Positions 26,878-37,199 of a stretch of DNA of 64,000 nucleotides are shown here, piece after piece. A program made the translations under genes and the position numbers. Within the stretch, counting starts at the first letter, position 1. Each line of letters starts with the position of its first letter. This stretch comes from Pelagibacterium lacus. GTDB taxonomy: Bacteria > Pseudomonadota > Alphaproteobacteria > Rhizobiales > Devosiaceae. The stretch covers positions 62,001-126,000 of the forward strand of contig NZ_QQNH01000008.1 in the NCBI RefSeq assembly GCF_003345525.1, written 5' to 3'. The notes under the pieces were generated by a model. That model was given only the letters and a program-made list of their open reading frames with translations, did not search any database and was not told the DNA's origin.

Positions 26878-29378
26878 CCACGCTCCATTTCCGCATGCCG
26901 CCCGGGTCGAACCGCAAAGCGCCGCAATCTCAGGGCATTGCCCAGGACGAAGACGCTCGACAGGGCCATCGCTCCCGCGGCGAGGGCCGGAGACAGCAGG
27001 ATGCCGCTGACCGGATAGAGGACGCCCGCCGCCACCGGGATCAATATGGTGTTGTAGGCGAAGGCCCAAAAGAGGTTCTGCTTGATGTTGCGGATCGTCG
27101 CCTTGCTCATGGCGATGGCATCGGCGACCCCGTTGAGATCGCCCGACATCAGGACGACATCGGCGCTCTCTATGGCGATATCGGTGCCGGTGCCCACCGC
27201 GATCCCCACATCGGCCTCGGCCAGCGCCGGTGCATCGTTGATCCCGTCGCCGACAAAGGCCAGCTTCCGGCCCTCGCCGCGCAGACGCCTTATGGCATCC
27301 ACCTTGCCGCCGGGCAGCACCTCTGCGGCGACCTCGTCAATGCCCAACTCCCGCGCCACGGCCCGCGCCGTCGCCTCGCCGTCGCCGGTGACCATGACCA
27401 CCGACAGCCCCAAGGCATGCAAGCGATCGATCGCCGCGCGCGAGGTGGGCTTGATCGGGTCGGCAATGGCGATGACGGCCGCGAGCCGCCCATCGATCGC
27501 CGCATAGATCGGCGAGCGGCCCATATCGGCCAGCCGCCCGGCCTCGCCGGCAAGCGCATCGATGGCAACGCCGGCGCGCAGCAAGGCCCGACCGGCGCCG
27601 ACCAGAATGGCGCGACCGTCTATGGTCCCCGCAACCCCATAGCCCGGCGCGGCCACGAAGTTGGTGACCTGCCCGAGCGTCAGTGACCGCTCGCGTGCCG
27701 CCCGTACGATCGCCGCACCGATCGGGTGCTCGGAATGCTGCTCGACCCCGGCCATCAAGGCCAGTACCTCGTCTTCGTCGAACCCGTCGACGACGATCAG
27801 ATCGCTCAGTTCCGGCTGCCCCTTGGTAAGGGTCCCCGTCTTGTCAAAGGCCACCACATCGGCCCCGCGCAGACTTTGCAGCGCCTCGCCCTTGCGGAAC
27901 AGGATGCCCAGTTCCGCCGCGCGCCCGGTACCCACCATGATCGATGTCGGCGTCGCCAGCCCCATGGCACAGGGACAGGCGATGATGAGGACGGCGACGG
28001 CGTTGACCAGCGCAAAGCTCAATTGCGGCGAAGGGCCAAAGATCAGCCACACGACGAAGGTCAGCGCCGCTGCTGCCATGACCGCCGGAACGAACACCGA
28101 AGTGACCTTGTCGACCATCGACTGGATCGGCAGCTTGGAGCCCTGCGCAGCCTCGACCATCGCGATGATCTGGGCCAGCACGGTATCGCGGCCGATCCGG
28201 GTCGCCTCGAACAGGAAGGCGCCGGCGCCATTGACCGTGCCGCCCACGACTTCCGCGCCCTCGGACTTTTCCACGGGCACGGGCTCTCCGGTGATCATCG
28301 ATTCATCGACGAAGGACGTGCCGGACACCACGCGCCCATCGACGGCCACCCGCTCGCCCGGGCGCACATGCATCCGGTCGCCCACGGCGACGTCCTCGAT
28401 GGCGATCTCCACCAGTTCGCCATTGCGCTCGACCCGCGCGACGCGTGGCTGTAGCCCTACCAGCCGTTTGATCGCCGCGCTGGTCCGCCCCTTGGCCCGC
28501 GCTTCGAGATAGCGGCCCAGAAGGATCAGCGTCACGATGACCGCGGCGGCTTCGAAATAGATATGGCCTGAGCCCCCCGGCAGGATCTGCGGCGCGAAGG
28601 TGGAAACGACCGAAAAGCCCCAGGCAGCGGAAGTGCCCAGCGCGACGAGGGAATTCATGTCGGGCGCCATCCGCGCAAGATTACGATAGCCCTTGACGAG
28701 GAACATCCGGCCCGGCCCGGCCAGCACGATGGTGGCGAGAACGAATTGCAGATGGGCATTGGCCTGCATGCCGATCGTATTCATGATCAGCGTATGGATG
28801 GCCGGCACGAAATGCGAGCCCATCTCCAATATGAACAGCGGGGCGGTGAGCACGGCGGCGAACAGCGTGCTTCGGCCCAGCGCCCGCGTCTCCGCGTCCT
28901 TTTCCCGCTCCCGGTCGCCGGACCTGTCGGTCTCCTCGACCGCGCGAACGCCATATCCCGCCTCCTCGACCGCCTGGACCAGCCGGCGCCGATCCACGGC
29001 GCCATGCAGAACGTCGACCGTGGCCCGCTCCGTCGCCAGATTGACCGAGACGCCAAAAACCCCGTCGACGGCCTGCAGCGCCTTTTCCACCCGGTTCACG
29101 CAGGAAGCACAGGTCATGCCGGTGATATCGAGCACGAGCGTATCGCTGGGCGCCGGCTCATATCCGGCGCCCCGAACGGCCGCAAGGACAGCAGCCGGAT
29201 CGGGCTTGCTGTCGAAAGCCACTCGCGCCGACTCCGTCGCGAGATTGGCCGAGACGTCCGCAACGCCGGGAACGGCCCGAATGGCCTTTTCAATGCGCCC
29301 GACGCAAGACGCGCACGACATGCCCGCGATGGGAAAATCGAGCGTGGAAACGGGCTGGGAAATATCGAGCTGGCTCAT
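26874..29378 (-). CDS. copA: Copper-exporting P1B-type ATPase CopA
   Basis: Pumps Cu(I) out of the cytoplasm. 834 residues with two N-terminal heavy-metal domains, [14 protein letters not shown] (about residue 17) and [14 protein letters not shown] (about 85). Eight spans follow, with the transport motif CPC in [14 protein letters not shown], the phosphorylation site [11 protein letters not shown], the actuator TGEPVPVEK and the hinge [17 protein letters not shown]. The ribosome site AAGGA is nine bases before the ATG. It forms an operon with cueR. Confidence 0.97.
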   Translation of the reverse strand: MSQLDISQPVSTLDFPIAGMSCASCVGRIEKAIRAVPGVADVSANLATESARVAFDSKPDPAAVLAAVRGAGYEPAPSDTLVLDITGMTCASCVNRVEKALQAVDGVFGVSVNLATERATVDVLHGAVDRRRLVQAVEEAGYGVRAVEETDRSGDREREKDAETRALGRSTLFAAVLTAPLFILEMGSHFVPAIHTLIMNTIGMQANAHLQFVLATIVLAGPGRMFLVKGYRNLARMAPDMNSLVALGTSAAWGFSVVSTFAPQILPGGSGHIYFEAAAVIVTLILLGRYLEARAKGRTSAAIKRLVGLQPRVARVERNGELVEIAIEDVAVGDRMHVRPGERVAVDGRVVSGTSFVDESMITGEPVPVEKSEGAEVVGGTVNGAGAFLFEATRIGRDTVLAQIIAMVEAAQGSKLPIQSMVDKVTSVFVPAVMAAAALTFVVWLIFGPSPQLSFALVNAVAVLIIACPCAMGLATPTSIMVGTGRAAELGILFRKGEALQSLRGADVVAFDKTGTLTKGQPELSDLIVVDGFDEDEVLALMAGVEQHSEHPIGAAIVRAARERSLTLGQVTNFVAAPGYGVAGTIDGRAILVGAGRALLRAGVAIDALAGEAGRLADMGRSPIYAAIDGRLAAVIAIADPIKPTSRAAIDRLHALGLSVVMVTGDGEATARAVARELGIDEVAAEVLPGGKVDAIRRLRGEGRKLAFVGDGINDAPALAEADVGIAVGTGTDIAIESADVVLMSGDLNGVADAIAMSKATIRNIKQNLFWAFAYNTILIPVAAGVLYPVSGILLSPALAAGAMALSSVFVLGNALRLRRFAVRPGRHAEMERG

Positions 29379-29409
29379 GATGCGCAGTCCTTGATCGGTA
29401 ACCGCCCCT

Positions 29410-29440
29410 CATATGCACCTTCCCACCATGGTAAGGTCAA
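29410..29440 (-). promoter_or_regulatory. CueR-dependent copA promoter
   Basis: Minus-strand -35 TTGACC (29440-29435) and -10 CATATG (29415-29410) are 19 bases apart, the long spacer typical of MerR-family promoters. The spacer carries the CueR dyad ACCTT...AAGGT (29417-29437). The layout closely follows the E. coli copA promoter. The predicted leader is about 25 bases. Confidence 0.85.
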
Positions 29441-29557
29441 GAGGCAGAGCCGGCAAAAAACGAAGCGCTTGAGATATCCTGCCAATATGCAACAGTGAGA
29501 GCGCGATGGCCGGAATAAGGTTCATGGCCCTGCGTTCGCGATCATGTTGGGGGAGAC

Positions 29558-30682
29558 ATGACGACGAGAACGGCCCTCATCACGGGAATAACCGGGCAGG
29601 ATGGCTCCTATCTCGCCGAGCTTTTGCTCGACAAGGGCTATGCCGTCCACGGCATCAAGCGCCGAGCCTCCCTGTTCAACACCCAGCGGGTCGATCATCT
29701 CTACCAGGACCCCCACAGCAACGATCCGCGGCTGACGCTGCACTATGGCGATCTTTCCGACACCTCGTCCCTGACCCGCATCATCGCCGATGTCGCCCCC
29801 GACGAAATCTACAATCTCGGCGCGCAATCGCATGTGGCGGTGTCGTTCGAAGCGCCCGAATATACCGCCGATATCGACGCGATCGGCACGCTGCGCCTCC
29901 TCGAAGCCATTCGCTTTCTCAAATTCGAGGAGAAGACGCGCTTCTATCAGGCCTCGACATCCGAGATGTTCGGCCACGCACTGGAAACCCCGCAGCGCGA
30001 GACCCCCCCCTTCAACCCCCGCTCCCCCTATGCCGCCGCCAAGCTCTATGCCTATGCGATCACCGTCAATTATCGCGAGGCCTTTGGCCTTTTCGCCTGC
30101 AATGGCATCATGTTCAATCACGAGAGCCCGAGGCGCGGCGAAACCTTCGTTACCCGCAAGATAACCCGCGGCCTCGCCAATATCGCGCTCGGCCTCGAAA
30201 CCTGCCTGTTCATGGGCAATATCGATGCGCTGCGCGATTGGGGTCATGCCCGCGACTACGTCCGCGCCCAATGGCTGATGCTGCAGCAGGATTGCCCCGA
30301 GGATTTCGTCATCGCCACCGGCCGACAGCACTCGGTGCGTGAATTCATCACCTGGGCCGCCGAGGAACTGGGCATGATGCTCGCGTTCGAAGGCAAGGGC
30401 CTGCGCGAGATCGGCGTCGTCACGGCCGTAGACAAATGCCGTGCCCCCAGCGTTTCGGTCGGCGATACGATCGTACGGATCGACCCCCGCTATATCCGGC
30501 CCGCCGAAGTGCCGTCCCTGCTCGGCGATCCGGCAAAGGCCAGACGCCTGCTCGGATGGAACCCGGAGATAACCGCGCGGCAGATGTGCAGCGAAATGGT
30601 TGCCACCGACTATGCCGCTGCCCGCCGCCACGCGCTGCTGCGCGACCATGGCCTCGCCCTCCCCGTCAGCATCGAGGGATGA
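29558..30682 (+). CDS. gmd: GDP-mannose 4,6-dehydratase
   Basis: First enzyme of GDP-L-fucose synthesis, turning GDP-mannose into GDP-4-keto-6-deoxymannose. 374 residues. The NADP-binding glycine motif is [13 protein letters not shown]; catalytic residues sit in ASTSEMFG and [11 protein letters not shown] (YxxxK); [15 protein letters not shown] is a Gmd hallmark. GGGGGAG lies just before the ATG. First gene of an exopolysaccharide operon on the plus strand that starts about 180 bp from the divergent copA. It is followed after 4 bp by fcl. Confidence 0.96.
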   Translation: MTTRTALITGITGQDGSYLAELLLDKGYAVHGIKRRASLFNTQRVDHLYQDPHSNDPRLTLHYGDLSDTSSLTRIIADVAPDEIYNLGAQSHVAVSFEAPEYTADIDAIGTLRLLEAIRFLKFEEKTRFYQASTSEMFGHALETPQRETPPFNPRSPYAAAKLYAYAITVNYREAFGLFACNGIMFNHESPRRGETFVTRKITRGLANIALGLETCLFMGNIDALRDWGHARDYVRAQWLMLQQDCPEDFVIATGRQHSVREFITWAAEELGMMLAFEGKGLREIGVVTAVDKCRAPSVSVGDTIVRIDPRYIRPAEVPSLLGDPAKARRLLGWNPEITARQMCSEMVATDYAAARRHALLRDHGLALPVSIEG

Positions 30683-30686
30683 GGCC

Positions 30687-31637
30687 ATGGTGTTCGAGCT
30701 TGCCGGAAAACGCGTATGGATCGCCGGACATCGGGGGATGGTGGGCAGTGCCTTGATGCGCCGTCTGGCGCGCGAAGCCTGCGAAATCGTGACGGTGGAC
30801 CGAAAAACCCTCGATCTGCGCCGCCAGAGCGACGTCGAAGCCTGGCTCGTCCAATCCCGGCCCGACGCGATCATCGTCGCTGCCGCGCAAGTCGGCGGGA
30901 TTTGGGCCAATGCCACCCGGCCGGTCGATTTCCTGCTCGACAACCTCCAGATCGCCACCAATATCTTCGCCGCCGCCCATGCCTGCGATGTCGATCGCCT
31001 GCTGTTTCTGGGGTCGAGTTGCATCTATCCGCGTGATGCCTCCCAGCCGATCGCCGAGGAAGCCCTGCTGACCGGCCCCCTCGAAGCGACCAACCAGTGG
31101 TATGCGATCGCCAAGATCGCCGGGATCAAGCTGGCCCAGGCCTATCGCCGACAATACGGCCGCAACTATATTTCTGCTCAGCCCACCAATCTCTATGGCC
31201 CAGACGACAATTTCGACCCCGCGTCGAGCCATGTGCTGCCCGCCCTTATCCGCAAGGCGCATGAGGCCAAGATGCGCGGCGATTCCGCCCTGACCCTGTG
31301 GGGCACCGGTACACCACGCCGCGAATTCCTCCATTGCGACGATTGCGCCGACGCGCTGGTCCTGCTGCTGCAATCCTGGTCGGACGACACGCCGGTCAAT
31401 ATCGGCACGGGAGAGGACATCTCCATCCTCGAACTCGCCCGACTGGTATGCGACATCGTCGGCTTTGCCGGAGATATCCTCCACGACCTCGACAAGCCCG
31501 ATGGCGCACCGGCGAAACGCCTCGACATCTCGCGCCTGCAGGCGCTGGGATGGACACCGGCCGTCCGCCTCCGCGATGGCATCGCCCGAACCTATCAATG
31601 GTTTATCCGCTACGCATCTGGAGAGCGGCCGCGATGA
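30687..31637 (+). CDS. fcl: GDP-L-fucose synthase
   Basis: Epimerase-reductase that completes GDP-L-fucose from the product of Gmd. 316 residues. NADP motif IAGHRGMVGSALMR; catalytic GSSCIYPRDA and YAIAKIAGIKLA (YxxxK); NLYGPDDNFD. The start at 30687 lies 4 bp after gmd; the longer frame overlaps gmd and has no similarity. gmd and fcl together show that the polymer contains L-fucose or a related 6-deoxyhexose. Confidence 0.95.
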   Translation: MVFELAGKRVWIAGHRGMVGSALMRRLAREACEIVTVDRKTLDLRRQSDVEAWLVQSRPDAIIVAAAQVGGIWANATRPVDFLLDNLQIATNIFAAAHACDVDRLLFLGSSCIYPRDASQPIAEEALLTGPLEATNQWYAIAKIAGIKLAQAYRRQYGRNYISAQPTNLYGPDDNFDPASSHVLPALIRKAHEAKMRGDSALTLWGTGTPRREFLHCDDCADALVLLLQSWSDDTPVNIGTGEDISILELARLVCDIVGFAGDILHDLDKPDGAPAKRLDISRLQALGWTPAVRLRDGIARTYQWFIRYASGERPR

Positions 31638-32884
31638 AGGTCCTGATCCTCGGCCTCAACTATGCCCCGGAAACGATCGGCATCGGCATCTATACCGCCG
31701 GCATGGCCGAGTATCTGGCCGAGGCCGGGCACAGCGTCCGCGTGATCGCCGCAAAGCCCTATTATCCGCAATGGAAGATCATGGATGGACATTCGCCCTT
31801 CGGCTGGTCGAGACGAAACGAAAACGACGTCCGCATAACCCGCGTTCCCCATTACATCCCGGCCAATCCCACCACCGCGCGCCGCCTCCTGCATCATCTC
31901 AGCTTTGCGTTGGGCAGCGCCGTCCCGGCTCTATGGAGCGGTATCGTCTGGCGTCCCGATATCGTCCTCACCATTGCCCCCTCGCTGATCGCGGCGCCCG
32001 TCGCGCGCATCGCCGCCCTCTGCGCCGGCGCGAAAAGCTGGCTTCACGTGCAGGATTTCGAGGTCGAAGCCGCCTTCGCCACCGGCCTCATGGAAGCAAA
32101 AGGCGCATCTGCCCGGCTGGCCCATGGGTTCGAGCGCACTGTGCTCTCTCTGTTTGATATCGTGTCGACCATCTCGCCGCCCATGTGCGCAAGACTGGCC
32201 GACAAAGGCGTGCCCAACTGCCGTATTGTCGAGTTCCGCAACTGGGCCGACATCGAGACCATCCGACCACTGACCTCCCCTTCCGCATTCCGAGCCCGCT
32301 GGGACATAGCGACCCCGCATGTGGCGCTCTATTCGGGCAGCATCGCCAACAAGCAGGGCCTGGAGATCATCGTCAAGGCCGCCAGCCTCCTCAAAGGCCG
32401 TACCGATCTCACCTTCGTCGTCTGCGGCGAAGGCCCCAACAAACAGCGGCTCGAGCAGCAGGCGACGGGCCTACGCAACATCCGTTTCCACGATCTCCAG
32501 CCCCGCGACGACCTCCACGAGCTTCTGGGCCTCGCCACCATCCACTTGCTGCCCCAGCGGCCGGACACCGCCGATCTTCTCTTCCCCTCCAAGCTAGCCA
32601 ATATGTTCGCATCGGGCCGCCCCGTGATCGCCACCGCTGCCGAGGGCACTGCCCTTGCCGAGGAGGTCGATGGGCGCGGCCTCGTCACCCCGCCCGAGGA
32701 CACCGCCGCCTTCGCTGCTGCCATCTCGACCCTCTGCGATGACCGGACGGTCCGCGATCGCCTCGGCGCGGCGGCCCGGAGACATGCCGAACAGCGCCTG
32801 AGCCGGCACGCCATTCTCCGAGCCTGGGAGACGGAGGTGGTCCGCATCCTCAGCCCCCTTGTTCCCGAGAGGATGCCCTCATGA
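31634..32884 (+). CDS. wcaI: WcaI-like family 4 glycosyltransferase
   Basis: GT-B glycosyltransferase of 416 residues that follows colanic acid WcaI: start MKVLILGLNYAPETIGIG, then GMAEYLAEAGHSVRVIAA and PYYPQWKI. The nucleotide-sugar domain has YSGSIANKQGLEIIVKAA and LFPSKLANMFASGRPVIAT. In colanic acid WcaI is thought to add fucose, in line with the upstream gmd-fcl pair. ATGA overlaps on both sides link it to fcl and to the flippase gene. Confidence 0.85.
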   Translation: MKVLILGLNYAPETIGIGIYTAGMAEYLAEAGHSVRVIAAKPYYPQWKIMDGHSPFGWSRRNENDVRITRVPHYIPANPTTARRLLHHLSFALGSAVPALWSGIVWRPDIVLTIAPSLIAAPVARIAALCAGAKSWLHVQDFEVEAAFATGLMEAKGASARLAHGFERTVLSLFDIVSTISPPMCARLADKGVPNCRIVEFRNWADIETIRPLTSPSAFRARWDIATPHVALYSGSIANKQGLEIIVKAASLLKGRTDLTFVVCGEGPNKQRLEQQATGLRNIRFHDLQPRDDLHELLGLATIHLLPQRPDTADLLFPSKLANMFASGRPVIATAAEGTALAEEVDGRGLVTPPEDTAAFAAAISTLCDDRTVRDRLGAAARRHAEQRLSRHAILRAWETEVVRILSPLVPERMPS

Positions 32885-34233
32885 GTGAACAAGCCGTCGG
32901 TGCTCAGTTCTCTCGCGTGCTCCTCGTGACCGGGTTGGGCCGGATCGGCACCACCGGCCTGGGGCTGGTCAGCACCATCCTTCTGGTCCGCGGCCTCAGT
33001 CCCGAGGCCTTCGCGCAATATGCGACCGCTTTCGCAGCCATTTCCCTGCTGAGCCTCCTGTCCCTGTTCGGGGCCGAAACCACCATCTTGCGCGACACCG
33101 CTGCAGCCATAGCCCGGGGCGACGACCGCCGCGCCCGGATCGCCGCTACCGGAGATATCATCGGCGTGGCCATTCTTTCGCCCGCTATCGGCGGGCTGGC
33201 GCTGGCGATCGCCCTGCCGCTGCTCGAAGCCCCCGCCATCCTCCTGCCTTGCGCGATATGGGTGATCGCCATGAGCCTCAACCGGGTACTGGGAGAATGG
33301 CTGCGCGGCCTGCGTCTGGTGCTCCCCGCCACGCTGTTCAATGGCTCGGGCCCGTTCGGCGGGCTTTTCAACAGCGCCGCCACGCTTGGCGCACTGCTGA
33401 TCCTCACCGCCACCGGACAAATGACCCTGCCCAACATCCTCTGGGCTTCGGTCGGGATCACCATGCTCTCCGCCTCGATCGCTCTCCTCATCGGCATGTC
33501 CGTTCTCGGACTGTCACCGGGCCGCGAAGCCCTGGCCCATCGCCGCGCCACCATCCGATCCACAATGCCGCTCTACGGCATGCAAGGGCTGCACTTTCTC
33601 ACTAATGCCCAGGGCCATATCCTGCTTGCCGGCTTCATCTTCGATGCACGCGCTATTGCCCTCCTCGCCGTGGCGCTGCGGCTCCATGCCCTGGCCAGCA
33701 CGGTTCTCGTGACGCTCACCCAGGCAGGATCGGAACTGATCGTCCGCCTCCATGCCCTCTCCGATCGCAAAGGGCTGGAAAGAATCCTCCGCCTCTCGGC
33801 CTCCTGCGCGACCGCGGCGGCCATCGCCATTGCCGCCGCGCTGGCCGTGTTGCGGCCCCAGGGTTTCGAATTGATCTTCGGAGTAGAATACGGCCCAGCC
33901 TATGGATTGGCACTGCTCTTCATGCTCGTGGCGATCCTCAACGCCGTGGGAGGTCTCTCGATCCGCACCCTCACCCTGCTTGGCCATGCCGATTCCGCGC
34001 TTCGGGTGCAGATACTGGGCGCCTTGGCAACATTGGGCCTCGCCCTGCCGATGGGCATAGCGCTGGGGCCGCCGGGCTTTGTGGCCGGATGCGCGCTCGC
34101 CACCCTGATCCAAAGGCTGGTGGCAGTTCGTATGGTTCGCCGGCACATCGGCATCACCGCCCACGCCTATCTGGCCCCACGTGATTATCTCGGGCTTGCC
34201 CGCGGCCTCATCCTGAAAAGGCGTGCCGCATGA
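32881..34233 (+). CDS. Wzx-type polysaccharide flippase
   Basis: Integral membrane protein of 450 residues with about twelve to fourteen hydrophobic segments, of the polysaccharide transporter/oligosaccharide flippase (MOP) superfamily. It would move lipid-linked repeat units across the inner membrane. Segments such as LGLVSTILLVRGLSPEAFAQ at the N-terminus and FELIFGVEYGPAYGLALLF near the end follow the family (Phe-Gly followed by a Tyr-rich loop). It overlaps its neighbours by four bases and sits in the right place in a Wzx/Wzy locus. Sequence conservation in the family is low, so the call rests on topology and context. Confidence 0.82.
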   Translation: MSEQAVGAQFSRVLLVTGLGRIGTTGLGLVSTILLVRGLSPEAFAQYATAFAAISLLSLLSLFGAETTILRDTAAAIARGDDRRARIAATGDIIGVAILSPAIGGLALAIALPLLEAPAILLPCAIWVIAMSLNRVLGEWLRGLRLVLPATLFNGSGPFGGLFNSAATLGALLILTATGQMTLPNILWASVGITMLSASIALLIGMSVLGLSPGREALAHRRATIRSTMPLYGMQGLHFLTNAQGHILLAGFIFDARAIALLAVALRLHALASTVLVTLTQAGSELIVRLHALSDRKGLERILRLSASCATAAAIAIAAALAVLRPQGFELIFGVEYGPAYGLALLFMLVAILNAVGGLSIRTLTLLGHADSALRVQILGALATLGLALPMGIALGPPGFVAGCALATLIQRLVAVRMVRRHIGITAHAYLAPRDYLGLARGLILKRRAA

Positions 34234-35180
34234 GGGAGCATCGGATAGGCTTCATCCTTTCCCTGCCCCGGTCGGGCTCTACCTATGTCCAACGGGTGCT
34301 CTCCGGCTCACCCGATGTCGCAACGGTGCCCGAGCCCTGGCTGCTGCCAGCCCTGCTCGGCATCCGCAGCGGGGACAGCCCCCTCGCCGAATTCGGCTAC
34401 GACCATATGCGCGCCGGCCTCTCCGACCTTCTCGGACGCTCGGCGATTGGCAATGTCCTCTGGGACCGAGCGGTGGCCGGAATGACGCGCGAGGTCTATG
34501 GCTTTTTCACCGAAACGGGGCAGATCTTCATCGACAAGACGCCCCGCAACGCGGCCTTTGCTCCCGACATCATGCGCGCCTTTCCCCAGGCCCCGATTCT
34601 CATCGTCTGGCGCAACCCGCTCGCCATCGTCGCCTCGATCAATCGCACCTGGGGTGGCGGGACATGGAAGGCCTATTTCTATCACTACGACCTCTATCTC
34701 GGCCTCAAAACCCTGCGGCGAACGGCCCGCGCCCACGCCGCCGATCCCCGCGTCAGATGCGTGCGATATGAGGATCTGATCGCAAGGCCTGAAACCCACT
34801 GGCCCGCGATCTTCTCCCATTTTGGCGCACTCTATACCCCGGATTCGGTCGCCACTCCCCCGCTCTTGTCCGGCGTCATGGGCGATGCACTCCAGCCCGC
34901 TTCCGTATCGCAAACGGCCAGCCGCAACTGGGAAACCGCCTTCGGAAATCCGCTGCGGCGAGCCTGGGCCCGGCGCTATCTCGACTGGATCGGGCCCGAC
35001 GACCTGGCCTTCATGGGCTATGACGGGACCGCCCTCGTGGACGCATTGCGCCGCCACGGGGACAGCCACTGGACCGATATCGCCCGCATCGGTCTCGCCC
35101 CGCTCTATCATTGGTTCGAGCCTTACGCCCTCCGGACCAAGCGGGGCCGCACCGGGGAGACACGCTTTGCCCGCCGCTAG
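34230..35180 (+). CDS. PAPS-dependent sulfotransferase family protein
   Basis: Cytoplasmic sulfotransferase-like protein of 316 residues. The 5'-phosphosulfate loop is visible at the N-terminus (ILSLPRSGSTYVQRVLSG) and the 3'-phosphate motif in LIVWRNPLAIVASINRT; RYEDLIARPE is another family segment. It lies inside an exopolysaccharide operon with ATGA overlap to the flippase gene, so sulfation of a polymer sugar is the likely job. Sulfate donors (PAPS) would be made elsewhere. A protein-modifying role cannot be ruled out. Confidence 0.85.
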   Translation: MREHRIGFILSLPRSGSTYVQRVLSGSPDVATVPEPWLLPALLGIRSGDSPLAEFGYDHMRAGLSDLLGRSAIGNVLWDRAVAGMTREVYGFFTETGQIFIDKTPRNAAFAPDIMRAFPQAPILIVWRNPLAIVASINRTWGGGTWKAYFYHYDLYLGLKTLRRTARAHAADPRVRCVRYEDLIARPETHWPAIFSHFGALYTPDSVATPPLLSGVMGDALQPASVSQTASRNWETAFGNPLRRAWARRYLDWIGPDDLAFMGYDGTALVDALRRHGDSHWTDIARIGLAPLYHWFEPYALRTKRGRTGETRFARR

Positions 35181-36432
35181 CCGAGATGGAGGGGGCAGCA
35201 GCAGGGTTTGGCAGCCCGCAATCATCGCCGAGCGCCCGGCGACGCGCGACCACGCCATTGCCGTTCTGCTGACGGCCGGCATGCTGCTCTACACCCTGGT
35301 TCTCATCCTCGATCCCTCGCGCAACGGCTGGGGCACTGTGTGGGTGCTGCCCTTGAAATATGGCGGGGCGATCCTCGCCGTCGCGGCGCTGTTCTTCGTC
35401 GCCTTGGGCGGCGTGCAGCAATCGACCCTCTACCGGCCAATTCTGTTCACGATGGCAGCGTTCTTCTTCTATCAGATGACGGGCAGCATAGCGGCCCTCG
35501 TCGCCGATGGGCCGGCGCTGGAAGATACGTTTCTCGGCCGGGGGCTCTCCGGGCTTGCCGCGATCCTCGGCCTCGTCATCGGTTCCCGCAAAGGTCTTTT
35601 CGAGCGCCTGGCCCCGGTGACGCGGCAAGTCGCCCTGATCAGCATTTGCGGCGGCGTGGCGTTTATCGGGATTTTCGAACTCGGCCTCGGCTTCGGCCAC
35701 CTCACCCAGATCCTCCATATCGAGCTCTATTTCCTCGTCGCGGCCGCATTGTGGCTTTGCGCCCGCAGCCCAGAACCTCTACTCAAATGGGTCTTCGCCG
35801 TCCTGTTCCTCTATATCGCCCTCGCCTCGGGGAAGGCGACGGCCTATCTGCTGCTGGCCCTCTATCTCATGATCGCCTTCGTCACGCACGGCCTCCATGA
35901 GCCCGAGCGCAGGGTGACCATCTCACCCGTCAGGATGGCGCTGTTCCTCGCCGCCATCCCCATCACACTCTCCTTTGCCTATCTGGTCATCCGCAGCCAC
36001 AACACCATCAACGCCAGCGACCTGCGGTTCCATCTCTGGCAGGTGCGGTTCGACCAGTTTTTGGCCAGTCCCCTGTTTGGCCGCGGCTTTACCGGTAGCC
36101 CCATGCTTCCACGCCCCAACCTGCCCGAAACCGGCGTGCCCACCCATAACGACTATCTCGACATCCTCGCTGAGGGCGGCCTTCTCGGCTTTGTGCTTTT
36201 CGCGGCCGTCCTTGTGACCGCCCTGCGCTCACCGCTCGTTCGGGAGGCCGTCTTCGCCCACCGCTCGCGGCTGAACTTCGCCCATTATTTCGCGTTCCTG
36301 TTCTTGGCCTGGGGCGTTGCATCGCTGGGCAATCCGGTCTTCGCCATGACCTCCATGGCGGTGCCCACTTGGTTCGCCATCGGCGTTCTTTGCGCCAGGC
36401 CGGCGCGCCCAGCGAAGCCGGCCGCACCATGA
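35167..36432 (+). CDS. O-antigen ligase / Wzy-type polysaccharide polymerase family protein
   Basis: Membrane protein of 421 residues with about ten to twelve spans. The Wzy_C/O-antigen ligase loop is recognised by the conserved HNDYLDILAEGGLLGFVLF near residue 330. It would polymerise flipped repeat units in the periplasm. No ATG fits; the start is placed at TTG 35167, which has GGGGAG seven bases upstream, giving MPAASRDGGGSSRVW and an overlap of 14 bases with the sulfotransferase. The next in-frame ATG (35281) falls in the first membrane span. It ends in an ATGA overlap with the next gene. Confidence 0.85.
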   Translation: MPAASRDGGGSSRVWQPAIIAERPATRDHAIAVLLTAGMLLYTLVLILDPSRNGWGTVWVLPLKYGGAILAVAALFFVALGGVQQSTLYRPILFTMAAFFFYQMTGSIAALVADGPALEDTFLGRGLSGLAAILGLVIGSRKGLFERLAPVTRQVALISICGGVAFIGIFELGLGFGHLTQILHIELYFLVAAALWLCARSPEPLLKWVFAVLFLYIALASGKATAYLLLALYLMIAFVTHGLHEPERRVTISPVRMALFLAAIPITLSFAYLVIRSHNTINASDLRFHLWQVRFDQFLASPLFGRGFTGSPMLPRPNLPETGVPTHNDYLDILAEGGLLGFVLFAAVLVTALRSPLVREAVFAHRSRLNFAHYFAFLFLAWGVASLGNPVFAMTSMAVPTWFAIGVLCARPARPAKPAAP

Positions 36433-37199
36433 CCGCCCCGCGCTTTTCAATCGTCACCGTGAACCTCGACAACCACGCCGGACTGGCAGCCACTTGGCAC
36501 AGCCTGCGCGACCAGAGTTTCGGGGATTTCGAATGGATCGTGGTCGATGCCGTTTCCCGCGACGGCTCTATCGATTTCCTCCACGCACTGGGTGACTCTC
36601 GCCTCGCGCTGATCTGCGAGCCCGACCGCAGCCTTTATGACGGGATGAACAAGGGCCTCGACCGGGCGCGCGGCGATTTTCTCCTCTTCCTCAATTCCGG
36701 CGACCGCCTCGCCGATGCCGAGGTCCTCCGCAGAATGGCCGATTGGCCCCGGCTTGGGGAAACCGACATCGCCTATGGCGATGCCACCGAGATCGGTCCG
36801 CAAAACACGATGATCAAGCGCGCCATGCCCCATTGGATGGTCGCATATTCCATGTTCACCCATCACCAGGCGATTTTCTATCGCCGCGCCTTCATCGCAT
36901 CCACGCGCTACGACCTCTCCTTCCGCCGCGTGGCGGATTGGGCGCTGACGGCAACGCTGCTGAAGCGCGGCGCCCAGGCCCGGCATATCGATCTGATGGT
37001 GTGCCATTTCGCCCGGGGCGGCGTTTCGCAAGCACCGGACCGGATCGAGGATGCCCGGGCCGAGATGATCCGGCTGCACCGGGAAGTCCTCGGGTTACCC
37101 ACAGCTCTGAGCCGGCTTCTCGTGGCCGCGAAATTCGCAGTCAATGATTTCAGACGCAAATGGCCGGGGGCTTATGACTTCATCAGATCGCGGGTTTGA
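36429..37199 (+). CDS. WcaE-like family 2 glycosyltransferase
   Basis: GT-A glycosyltransferase of 256 residues similar to colanic acid WcaE. N-terminal FSIVTVNLDNHAGLAATWHS, nucleotide-binding DFEWIVVDAVSRDGSIDFL and the WcaE-like CEPDRSLYDGMNKGLDRARG followed by the metal-binding region FLLFLNSGDRLAD. A cytoplasmic enzyme that would add one sugar to the lipid-linked repeat unit. Its ATG lies within the previous stop (ATGA). Confidence 0.85.
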   Translation: MTAPRFSIVTVNLDNHAGLAATWHSLRDQSFGDFEWIVVDAVSRDGSIDFLHALGDSRLALICEPDRSLYDGMNKGLDRARGDFLLFLNSGDRLADAEVLRRMADWPRLGETDIAYGDATEIGPQNTMIKRAMPHWMVAYSMFTHHQAIFYRRAFIASTRYDLSFRRVADWALTATLLKRGAQARHIDLMVCHFARGGVSQAPDRIEDARAEMIRLHREVLGLPTALSRLLVAAKFAVNDFRRKWPGAYDFIRSRV

